From an uncultured Granulosicoccaceae bacterium (GTDB lineage Bacteria > Pseudomonadota > Gammaproteobacteria > Granulosicoccales > Granulosicoccaceae), in contig CALDUO010000057.1 in NCBI GenBank assembly GCA_937923745.1, forward strand, positions 1-40,333: DNA of 40,333 nt, read 5' to 3'. Below the pieces are notes generated by a model. It had not been told where the DNA came from, searched no databases, and was given only the letters and a program-made list of their open reading frames with translations. Below are positions 7,573-15,783 of this stretch, piece after piece. The translations under genes and the position numbers were made by a program. Each line of letters opens with the position of its first letter. The stretch's first letter is position 1.

Positions 7573-10396
7573 CCACCAGCGAAGGTCTTACCGGGGGCAA
7601 GCACTGCCAGTCGATTTCGAGTTCACGTCGGACGCTGGCATTGTCCTGAAGCGCTGACGCCCCAAGCCCAGCCTGTAACTTGGATAACTGATACTCCATA
7701 CGCAGCACCTTGTCCTCTGCCGGCGACTCTTTGTCGGCGGCTATTTCAGCTTGAATACACAGCATTTTTCTGGCCTGTTCGGCTGCCTCGTAATCAGGGT
7801 TTTGGCCATTTTGCAACGCCTGTTCCGCATTCTGACGTCTTTTTTGTATACGCCGCTCCCAGTCTTTGGGCAAAACCACCGCACCGTCTTCCCACTGGGA
7901 TTCGACAGCGGCTATGTTGGCTGCCACCTCGGTATCTGATAGCGCCGTGCCTATCAGTGCCTCCAATGACTCGCAGAGTTCCCGACGTCGTGCCAGTTCA
8001 CTGATTTCATGAGCTGCTGTACGGCTACTGACTTCATCGCGCAGACGGGCAAATGCCTGGCTGGCCTGATCATAATCACGCAGTAAAAATTTTCGGTCTT
8101 TTTCGGGAAATTCAGGTAGCACCTGGAATTGTTCCTGGAGCTTCGCAAACGCCTTTTCGTCAGGTTCGCTTGCGCGAGCCAGCGTTTTCAGTGCTTTGAT
8201 AATGTCCCGCGCCGATTTAACGTGCGCCAATGCCGCATCGTTTTTGTCGCGCTCTTTCGCACGGTGCTGTTGGTGAATGGTGCGACTCTGCTCATTAAAC
8301 TGCTCCCACAACGCCTGGTCCTGCTTACGACGCATAATGCCGGTCTGTTTCCATGCGGTGAGCAGACGCCTGGATTGGTTCACGGAATGTTGTGTGACCG
8401 GTTCTGCCGCCAACGCTGTGATTTTCTCGATCAGCGCTTCTTTGGCTGAGGCATTACGGTCGTATTCAGTATCCAGTCGGGCAGAAATAACACTCACGAG
8501 TTCTGTGAATCGAGCTTCGAGTTTTCGATCGGGCTTGCGGTCTTTGATGCGGTTGTCACGCCATTCTTTTCGCGCCAGTCGAAGCGTTTTCTCCACCAGT
8601 TTCCAATCGGGTTCAGTCTGCTCAAGCGTTTGTATGTAGGCCTCAAGGTCGTCACAAATTCTGATGCGGTTGAGCGTACGCTGCTCACGCTGATTTTTTT
8701 GCTGGTCACGAAACACAGCCACCGGCTGGTACGCAAGGTCAGAGGCAGTTTTGAAGCGTGTCCATAATTCACCGGCAGCCGGGCTTGCACCAAGTGCTTT
8801 CCATTCTTCCTGCAGTGCTTTGATGCGCACAGCAGCATCTGCCGGCGGCAACGATTCTTGCGCCAGCGCCTCCATTCGGGTACAAATATCATCGAGTTTC
8901 GGCCGCGCCGCAAAGTCTTGCCAGTCACCCAGCTCATCCATTTTCACGCGCAGCTGCTGTAACCGATCAGCCAGAGACTGCTGCTGTTTGCCGGGACTGA
9001 TTTGTTTTAGTTTTTTCTCAATGCGCGTGTGTACGGAACGCGCCGCACCCCACTTTCCTTCCTTGAGTGTTGAGTCGAGTATGCCCAACTGCTTTTTAAT
9101 CGATGCAACTCTTGCTTCCTGTTCCTGGTTTTTTTGTTTGCGCCCGGCGCTCACCTGAACCTGCAACGCTTTGGCTTGTATGACAAATTGCGCTTCATCA
9201 TCGTCAACGCGCGCCAGTGCCTCGGTCAAATTTTGTTCGATTGCTTTGGCATCCTGCACGGTGCCATTTGCGCCAGCGGGGACGGCGCCAGAGGCAATAG
9301 TAGGGGTTGACGCTTCACCATCTTGTGCCTGCCGCTCCGCCACAAAGCGATAGGCATCACCAATGGGTCCTGCGACATCAAGCAGACGCGTAATGGTTTT
9401 CTGACACTGATCAAAACCGGTGCGGGTAGCAGTATCAGGCTCGACAGTCGCAATACTGATTCGCCATCCCCCCAAAATACCGACCAGATCTTGCCGAAAG
9501 CCCGCGACTGACGCCTCCAGAGTCTCAAGGCTCGTGTCCCGCAACTTGGTCAACAAAGCAGAGGCCTGCTCCAGTGATTGTCTGCTAAACGCCTGCGCCT
9601 GTTCGAGGTGCTCGCGTTCCTCAACCACTTGCTGGCAAGTCGCCGCTGCCTCTCGGTATTGGGTGTCCTCGTTGGCGGTTGGGTTCAGTTTTCCCCAACG
9701 CTCTGTCAGCGCGACATACTTGCCGTGATACTGAGGCGACCAGACACTGCCCGCCAGCTGCTGCATCGCTTCTATGGTTTGATTGACGCTGTCCTGATGT
9801 TCTTTGGCGGCGCGGTCTTTTGCCGCTTGCTCATCCAAACGCTCCTGCAGCGCACGCCCCACCACTTTGTCGCGAGACTTCACCGCCGCAACACACTGCT
9901 CCATCAGCGTGACATCGGTAATGCGTTCGGCCGCTGATAAACGCGTTGCGTGATAACGGGAAGCGGCGACCACCGCACTCAAATCTTTTTCACTGTGTAG
10001 TTTCTTCAATGCCCGTTCGCGGGAGCTGTCATTCCAACCGTGGCAAGCGACCAGCATGACGAGTTGCGTACCTTCACGATCAAGCAGTTGCTCCAGCGTG
10101 CTGGCAGGCACGGCACTCTCGTCGGCAATGAGTTCGCCGATACGTCGGGCAGCGGCATCAATCACTGGGTTATCGCTCAGCACCAGACTGGCAACCGGCA
10201 ACAGATCTGCCAATGCTGCAGCATCGGTAACACGGGGTACGGCGGCGAGCCGCACGCTGTCGTCGACCGAACGGTCGATGCACTTGAGAAGCTTTTGTTG
10301 TGTATCTGGCTGTGCCGGGTCGAGCTCTGAAATGGCTTTGATACGAACAGCCGGATCACTGGACTCCAGCGGGTCTTTTCGAAAATGTTTTAGCAC
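7526..10396 (-). CDS. Large DUF349-domain protein with HEAT-like N-terminus
   Basis: A 956-residue, highly charged, mostly helical protein with no signal peptide or membrane segment. Residues 1-100 look like HEAT-type helical repeats (PAVRIKAISELD, DSVRLAAVPRVTD). The middle and C-terminal parts contain several DUF349 units, recognised by the W-x-x-L/I-G pattern and charged helices (for example EEWKALGASPAAGELWTRF, AWKQTGIMRRKQDQALWEQF). The biochemical role of DUF349 proteins is not established to my knowledge. The start is GTG at 10394-10396; a GGAAG element lies about 14 bases upstream. It sits 57 bases after the galactose-oxidase-like gene and overlaps the EAL gene, so these may be cotranscribed. 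Confidence 0.85.
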   Translation of the reverse strand: MLKHFRKDPLESSDPAVRIKAISELDPAQPDTQQKLLKCIDRSVDDSVRLAAVPRVTDAAALADLLPVASLVLSDNPVIDAAARRIGELIADESAVPASTLEQLLDREGTQLVMLVACHGWNDSSRERALKKLHSEKDLSAVVAASRYHATRLSAAERITDVTLMEQCVAAVKSRDKVVGRALQERLDEQAAKDRAAKEHQDSVNQTIEAMQQLAGSVWSPQYHGKYVALTERWGKLNPTANEDTQYREAAATCQQVVEEREHLEQAQAFSRQSLEQASALLTKLRDTSLETLEASVAGFRQDLVGILGGWRISIATVEPDTATRTGFDQCQKTITRLLDVAGPIGDAYRFVAERQAQDGEASTPTIASGAVPAGANGTVQDAKAIEQNLTEALARVDDDEAQFVIQAKALQVQVSAGRKQKNQEQEARVASIKKQLGILDSTLKEGKWGAARSVHTRIEKKLKQISPGKQQQSLADRLQQLRVKMDELGDWQDFAARPKLDDICTRMEALAQESLPPADAAVRIKALQEEWKALGASPAAGELWTRFKTASDLAYQPVAVFRDQQKNQREQRTLNRIRICDDLEAYIQTLEQTEPDWKLVEKTLRLARKEWRDNRIKDRKPDRKLEARFTELVSVISARLDTEYDRNASAKEALIEKITALAAEPVTQHSVNQSRRLLTAWKQTGIMRRKQDQALWEQFNEQSRTIHQQHRAKERDKNDAALAHVKSARDIIKALKTLARASEPDEKAFAKLQEQFQVLPEFPEKDRKFLLRDYDQASQAFARLRDEVSSRTAAHEISELARRRELCESLEALIGTALSDTEVAANIAAVESQWEDGAVVLPKDWERRIQKRRQNAEQALQNGQNPDYEAAEQARKMLCIQAEIAADKESPAEDKVLRMEYQLSKLQAGLGASALQDNASVRRELEIDWQCLPPVRPSLVDVFDSRFNAVIQQLG

Positions 10397-10453
10397 TGAT
10401 GGATGCTTCCGCGCAGGGGTAACGTCAAACGTTGAGCGTCCCAGTTTACCGTG

Positions 10454-13297
10454 TTAACGCGGTTGATACACCCGGCGTAGACGACAGCGTCGTTGGACAG
10501 CCAAACCCCGCCGCAAGAGCGGCAAGCAAAGCACGAACCACCACCACGATATCGCGCCACCGGTACGTACCACCCGTGAACCGGTGACTGTGTTCTCACC
10601 GCTGTCACCATAGCTCGGACCATCGGCACCGAGCGAGTCATCGGTGACGGTTGTGCGTAATGCAACCAGCTGTGCTTTGTTGAGTCGCTGATTGGCAGTA
10701 TCGGTCGCTACAGCAGTATTGCTGTACTGACCCGAAATTTGACCCGAGCTGCCCAACGCAGAATAGACACCCACGAACCAGTCACCCGCCACCGCGCTAT
10801 TCGGCGCTACACACTGCTCTGCGGTGGCTGCCAATGCAAACGAACCACAGTCGTAGATACCGGCTTGCGCGACCGTGCCGGACGGCAACTGACCCTGGCG
10901 CAGATACAGGTCAGCATCTGCCGAGAGCCCTGACAAGTTCGCAACAACACGCGTGCCTGACGCGGCAGCATCCAATTGGAAATAACGCCATTCACCGGCA
11001 GGTACCGAGACATTGGTGGTGACGCCTGCACGTAGCGGAGTAATCGTTGGCGTCGCGACGCTATCACTGACCTGAATGTCATAACTTCCCGCACGGAACC
11101 CGTAAACACCGACAATCCACTGGGAATTTTCAACCGATGTTGTCAACGCACACTGCTCGGACTCTGTACTGATTCGATACGATGAACACTGACTCGACGA
11201 CAACGTGGGTCGCTGACCTTTCGCTACATAGAGATCAACATCACCAGACAGATTTTGCAGCGACAGCGTTAACGCGGTTTGCGCGGCTGATGTGTTAACC
11301 GCGTAATAATTCCAGCTGTCAGCCGAAACCCGATCACTCAATGAGGCACCGACGGCCAACGGATAATTGCCGTTCGCGTTACTGTTTCGCGTAAACGCAG
11401 AGGTCAGTGTAAACCGTGTTTCCTGCAGGCCATTAACCACCGCATACCACACCCTCGCATCACGATTGGGTAATTCGCACCGCACCAGCACACCAGCCTG
11501 GCCCGTCACCCGGCAAGCAGGCTGCGTATCGGTAGCAATAGGGCTTTCGGCATACAGCTCTAACGTGGCGGCTGCCGAACCGGTTCTCATTTGGACGGTG
11601 ATGTCAGTGTCGGCATCACTTGATTCAATCGCGTATATCGCCTGTTGCCCGGCCCGAACCGAATTGGACACGGTATCTTCAGGCGTCATCAGTGGCTGCC
11701 CCACTTTAATAATACTCCCTACCGACGGCACACCCTGGTTATCAACCAGAAATAACAAATAGTGTCCAGGTGGTGCGTCGTTACGACTGTCGGGTACCTG
11801 AACCACCAACCTGTCGGCATAACGATCAAACATCAAAGGCACCAGTCGCTGATCCTGATTTTGCGAATGAGTTGCCGCACCGAGTTTTATAAAATGCGCC
11901 CGCTCGATACTGGTTGCCTGCGCTGTTGCCACTGTAAATGAGTAACCGTAGTCCACTTCGTCAGGCACGGCCGAGATTACCGGTCTGACCGCTGGCGTGT
12001 TGCCTGATGAAAAAAGATAGGGCGGTGAGTAGATCTCAGCGGTTTGTTCTTCGTAGCCAACCGCATAACAATCACCACAAATACCGCCACCTGCAGACAG
12101 TACACGACCATCAGCCAGCAGCAGGGCCACCGAGTGATACTGCCGGTTGCCTTGCATGTCATTCATGAGTCGCCATTGCCCGGTGTCGGGGTTCCAGATC
12201 TCCGGGCTGTACACGGGCGATGTGGTGCTGACCAACCGCGAGCCATCCGAATTACCACCGGTGGCCAGTACCGAACCGTCAGCGAGGATGGTCAGATTAT
12301 GTTGGCGACGACCGATGTTCATTGAACCGGTGGTGGTCGTCTGCTGTGTTGCGGTATCAATGACCACGGCACTCGATTCAGAGTCACCACCGCCACTGAC
12401 AATGACTTTACCGATGTCGTACATGGCATAACTGCCGTAGGTGCGAGAGGTCACGTCATCACGTGGCGGACCGGTAATCCATTGCCCTTCCCCACCCGTT
12501 TCAATGGTGGCAATAATATTCTGCGGCCCAAACGTGATGACATCGCCATTCGGCGTTGACTGCATCCACTGATAGTCTTCTCCAAAATCAAACGGTGTCG
12601 TAAAAGACAGCGTTCGCCACGTCTCGTTAAACTGGAAAACCTCGGCAACCGGGTCCGGTTCGTAAAAACCGGCATACGTCAGCATCTCGCCGTTGGGCAA
12701 TGCCGCAACCGATGAATACCAACGTGGGGTTGCCATGTTGGTGACACGCCGCCATGTATTGGTTTCGGGGTCGTAAATATTGGTATTTTCGAGAGGGCCG
12801 TTGGCACGCGCGGTACCGCTATCGCCACCGGCAAACAAAATGCGGCCATCCCACAGGTGCGCAGAGCCGGCGCAAAAGAGGTCGGTGTCGGTGTCGTTAT
12901 TGGTGGACTGGTGTGTGTTGGTAACCGGGTCCCACAGTGTTACGCGGGTGGTGAAGTTATCGGTTGTGTGCGGATCATCGTCGGAATCATCGGGAGTTGC
13001 GTCCCATGACAGCACCTTACCATTGGGTAGCAGGTTGGCGTGAATCGCGACGAGTGGCCAGTCGTCGACATCGGACCATTGTCCAAATTGCGCCGCAGCG
13101 CCGAGATTTTGTGGCGCAACACTGTCAAACGACAGGGGCTCGGGTGCACCCAGATTGCCCTCCAGCGCGTCAAGATTCGGCAGCGCCGCTTCCGGGTGGT
13201 CTGCATGGCTATGCCCGGCGTCGCCATAGGCCGCACCCGCGACCCATACAGGCAACAACAAAACACACAGTGACAGGCGATGACGCAGATTGGGCAT
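10454..13297 (-). CDS. Secreted galactose oxidase/glyoxal oxidase-like copper-radical enzyme with PPC domains and GlyGly-CTERM tail
   Basis: A 947-residue exported protein. A signal peptide covers about residues 1-25 (LSLCVLLLPVWVAGAAYG). The seven-bladed kelch-type core plus C-terminal Ig-like domain reaches about residue 535. All active-site positions of galactose oxidase can be matched: Cys142 (LFCAGSAHLWDG) and Tyr194 (PRWYSSVAALPNG) for the Cys-Tyr cofactor, axial Tyr387 and His388 (RQYHSVALLLADGR), and His477 (GAATHSQNQDQRLVPL). It should oxidise an alcohol or aldehyde to give hydrogen peroxide. About 540-890 are PPC-type beta domains. The C-terminus has Gly913-Gly914, a Trp-rich hydrophobic stretch and an Arg cluster, the GlyGly-CTERM (rhombosortase) pattern, followed by about 17 extra basic residues. 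The substrate is unknown. Confidence 0.9.
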   Translation of the reverse strand: MPNLRHRLSLCVLLLPVWVAGAAYGDAGHSHADHPEAALPNLDALEGNLGAPEPLSFDSVAPQNLGAAAQFGQWSDVDDWPLVAIHANLLPNGKVLSWDATPDDSDDDPHTTDNFTTRVTLWDPVTNTHQSTNNDTDTDLFCAGSAHLWDGRILFAGGDSGTARANGPLENTNIYDPETNTWRRVTNMATPRWYSSVAALPNGEMLTYAGFYEPDPVAEVFQFNETWRTLSFTTPFDFGEDYQWMQSTPNGDVITFGPQNIIATIETGGEGQWITGPPRDDVTSRTYGSYAMYDIGKVIVSGGGDSESSAVVIDTATQQTTTTGSMNIGRRQHNLTILADGSVLATGGNSDGSRLVSTTSPVYSPEIWNPDTGQWRLMNDMQGNRQYHSVALLLADGRVLSAGGGICGDCYAVGYEEQTAEIYSPPYLFSSGNTPAVRPVISAVPDEVDYGYSFTVATAQATSIERAHFIKLGAATHSQNQDQRLVPLMFDRYADRLVVQVPDSRNDAPPGHYLLFLVDNQGVPSVGSIIKVGQPLMTPEDTVSNSVRAGQQAIYAIESSDADTDITVQMRTGSAAATLELYAESPIATDTQPACRVTGQAGVLVRCELPNRDARVWYAVVNGLQETRFTLTSAFTRNSNANGNYPLAVGASLSDRVSADSWNYYAVNTSAAQTALTLSLQNLSGDVDLYVAKGQRPTLSSSQCSSYRISTESEQCALTTSVENSQWIVGVYGFRAGSYDIQVSDSVATPTITPLRAGVTTNVSVPAGEWRYFQLDAAASGTRVVANLSGLSADADLYLRQGQLPSGTVAQAGIYDCGSFALAATAEQCVAPNSAVAGDWFVGVYSALGSSGQISGQYSNTAVATDTANQRLNKAQLVALRTTVTDDSLGADGPSYGDSGENTVTGSRVVRTGGAISWWWFVLCLPLLRRGLAVQRRCRLRRVYQPR

Positions 13298-13724
13298 TCG
13301 GGTACGCTCGTTGGGGTTAATGTCCGCAATGACTCTCTATGTACGCAAGAGCTGCAGCTTTCATACTGTTTAAAAAGCAACACAGCAACCACTACGATGA
13401 TCTGTTGTCTATTAATTGGACTCAGCGAGTCAATCTGAGAACCAATACACATTTGACCAGAGCCATAATTGTTGCTGTTGATAAACCGGTGACTCGTGCC
13501 GCTACAAAGTTTGAGGCCAACCGGGCAATGCACAACCCGTTGTGCAGCGGTGTCGCCTTTCAGGCAACGCCACACTGCATGACGCAAGGCAGCGCACCGT
13601 TCATTAATCGGGATGCGTCACGAGCGTGCATCACACTGGTGCATCACGAGGGTGCATCACGAGGGTGCGGCACAGCGACGCGACACAAACACTGACTCTT
13701 CACGACTGTTATCAACCTTAATAC
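13298..13724. other. Divergent intergenic region between galactose-oxidase-like gene and moxR
   Basis: This 427-base gap separates two divergent transcription units. A short plus-strand frame (13339-13695) is open but has no family resemblance, no Shine-Dalgarno and overlaps a repeat array, so I do not call it. The right third holds a 13-bp tandem repeat. I found no convincing -35/-10 pair by eye. Confidence 0.5.
13615..13692. repeat. Degenerate 13-bp tandem repeat, six units, upstream of moxR
   Basis: Units start at 13615, 13628, 13641, 13654, 13667 and 13680. Units three and four are identical (GCATCACGAGGGT), unit two is GCATCACACTGGT, and the others are more diverged. The array ends 32 bases before the moxR start codon, so it lies in the presumed leader or promoter region and could affect expression. 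Confidence 0.88.
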
Positions 13725-14690
13725 ATGAATACAACTTCAGATATTGCCATTCATCCAGCCAGCCATCCAGCCAGCGACGGCCATGCTCTGGATCAGGTGG
13801 TCGATGCGTTAGGTGCGATACTGATCGGCAAGGAGCATCAGGTTCGCCTTGCAGTCGCTACGCTGATCGCCGAGGGTCATTTGCTGATCGAAGATGTGCC
13901 CGGTGTTGGCAAGACGACGCTGGCACACGCGCTGGGTCATGTCCTCGCGCTTCCGGCGCGACGCGTGCAATTCACCAGTGATCTCTTGCCTGGCGATATC
14001 ACCGGTCTGTCCATGTTTAATACAGACACCCGCGAATTCGATTTTAAGCCAGGCCCTGTCTTTACTTCCGTGTTGCTTGCCGATGAAATCAACCGAGCAC
14101 CACCGCGCGCGCAAAGTGCACTGCTGGAGGCCATGGAAGAAAAGCAGGTCACAGTCGATGGAACCACCTACACACTGCCCGAGCACTTCTTTGTCATCGC
14201 TACACAGAACCCTACCGATCAACTGGGTGCTTACCCCTTGCCCGAGTCTCAACTGGATCGGTTTTTAACCGGTATCACACTGGGTTATCTTGCACCGGAA
14301 GAGGAGAAAGCGTTGTTGGCGGGCGGTTCGCGACTGTCGGTGGCTCAGCAGGCAAACCCGTTGAGCAACCCGGAGCAGATCAGCCGGTGGCGCGCACAGG
14401 CGAGCAAGATAACGGTCGCTGACAGACTGCTCGATTATGTGCTGGCCCTGCTGAATGAGACACGCAAACAGGGTGTAGCACCCGGTGGCCATGGCCTGAG
14501 TCCGCGTGCAGGCCTTAAATTGATCGCCATCGCACGTGCGTGGGCACTGCTGAATCACAGAACGATGGTGATCCCGGAGGATATCCAGGCGGTCTTCGGA
14601 CCCGTGGCAGGTCACCGGCTCACAGGTTCGGTCAAAGCCGGTAAAACGCTGTGCCAATCGATCATTGAACGTATCCCGCTCGATCAATAA
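13725..14690 (+). CDS. moxR: MoxR-family AAA+ ATPase
   Basis: A 321-residue MoxR-type AAA+ chaperone ATPase. Walker A is VPGVGKTT (residues 58-65), Walker B LLADEINRAPP (117-127) and sensor 1 ATQNP (159-163), with the C-terminal lid domain after about 200. These ATPases mature or remodel partner proteins, usually encoded next door. Here the partners are the DUF58 and TgpA-like genes directly downstream, the standard MoxR cassette. The N-terminus contains an exact 12-base duplication (13752-13775) that reads HPASHPAS ahead of the ATPase domain. No strong Shine-Dalgarno precedes the ATG; the gene follows a 13-bp repeat array. Confidence 0.95.
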   Translation: MNTTSDIAIHPASHPASDGHALDQVVDALGAILIGKEHQVRLAVATLIAEGHLLIEDVPGVGKTTLAHALGHVLALPARRVQFTSDLLPGDITGLSMFNTDTREFDFKPGPVFTSVLLADEINRAPPRAQSALLEAMEEKQVTVDGTTYTLPEHFFVIATQNPTDQLGAYPLPESQLDRFLTGITLGYLAPEEEKALLAGGSRLSVAQQANPLSNPEQISRWRAQASKITVADRLLDYVLALLNETRKQGVAPGGHGLSPRAGLKLIAIARAWALLNHRTMVIPEDIQAVFGPVAGHRLTGSVKAGKTLCQSIIERIPLDQ

Positions 14691-14713
14691 AGGCGGGATA
14701 TTCCTATACCGTC

Positions 14714-15781
14714 ATGAACGCGACAACGCAGCAACAATCGTCTCGACAATCCAACAACCGTTCGTTCAAACAGCGACTGTTCAGGACCGAGGCGAACGAC
14801 ACCCTGCCCTTACCGGTCACCCACGATCGTATCTATATTTTGCCAAGACGTCGCGGTTGGGCTTTTTTAGCGGCACTACTGATTATTCTGGTCGCCTCGA
14901 TAAACTACGGCTTGTCACTGGGTTATGCCTTGTGTTTTTTGTTAACCGGTCTGTTTGCCGCCACGTTGCTCGCAACCTACCGAAACATGGCGGGTGTGAT
15001 GTTGCACTCTGTCGCCGATGCCGATGCGGTTGCCGGGGAGCCCTTGCTGTTTGATGCTGTGTTAACCGGGAAAAATCCGCACAGCGAACATATCGATATC
15101 GAATTGCACGGTGAGCGGTGTTATGCCCGGGCGGATGTTCACGCTGGCAGCCGCACTAAACTTGAGTTGTTAAGGCCCACCGACACCCGGGGTGTTCAGC
15201 CGCTTGGCAGGTTAACGATTGAATCGGATTATCCGTTGGGATTATGGCGCTCATGGGCCTACATTCATGCGCCGGTTGTCGGTTACGTATCACCGCAACC
15301 TGAAAACCAACCGCCGGAGCCACCCGCTGCATCTTCTACACCGGAGCCGCAACCAGACGGTCTCACCGACACAACTGCCACCACAACTCACGGTGAATTT
15401 GCCGGCATTCGGCCCTATCGCGCCGGGGATTCCACGGCCGCCATTGCCTGGAAGCAGCTGGCACGGGGTACAGGTTTACACACGCGTGAATTTCATCCGG
15501 AGCATTCACCTGATCGGTTGTCTCTATCGTGGGAACAAACCAATGCTTTGTCAGATACCGAAGCCAGACTATCGCGACTGGCCGCCTGGATACACATGGC
15601 GCACCGCACAGCCAGACCGTACACACTGGACCTTGGACCCTATGCCCACCTGAGCACCAACGCATCCGATAAGGAAAGCAACACTGCAATAGATGGCACG
15701 TCTGAAGAGATCACCGAACAACAGGCATTAAGGCAACTGGCGGCCTTTGGTATCACCGATCTTTCATCCGGTACCGCCTGA
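14714..15781 (+). CDS. DUF58-domain membrane protein of the MoxR cassette
   Basis: A 355-residue protein with two adjacent transmembrane helices near the N-terminus (about residues 52-92, WAFLAALLIILVASINYGLS and LGYALCFLLTGLFAATLLA), then a soluble part. The DUF58 signature GEFAGIRPYRAGDSTAAIAWK begins at about residue 226 and continues with KQLARGTGLHTREFHPE. DUF58 proteins are the usual partners of MoxR ATPases; their biochemical role is not well defined. The gene follows moxR by 23 bases and is followed after 2 bases by the TgpA-like gene, so the three are one operon. A proline- and threonine-rich linker (about 196-220) precedes the signature. Confidence 0.93.
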   Translation: MNATTQQQSSRQSNNRSFKQRLFRTEANDTLPLPVTHDRIYILPRRRGWAFLAALLIILVASINYGLSLGYALCFLLTGLFAATLLATYRNMAGVMLHSVADADAVAGEPLLFDAVLTGKNPHSEHIDIELHGERCYARADVHAGSRTKLELLRPTDTRGVQPLGRLTIESDYPLGLWRSWAYIHAPVVGYVSPQPENQPPEPPAASSTPEPQPDGLTDTTATTTHGEFAGIRPYRAGDSTAAIAWKQLARGTGLHTREFHPEHSPDRLSLSWEQTNALSDTEARLSRLAAWIHMAHRTARPYTLDLGPYAHLSTNASDKESNTAIDGTSEEITEQQALRQLAAFGITDLSSGTA

Positions 15782-15783
15782 GA

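Noticed and set aside
12940-13587. 215-codon minus-strand frame overlapping the 5' end of the galactose-oxidase-like gene
   Set aside because: Shares DNA with the real gene in another frame and shows no domain; a shadow frame.
13339-13695. 118-codon plus-strand frame upstream of moxR
   Set aside because: No family resemblance, no ribosome site, and its end lies in a degenerate 13-bp repeat.
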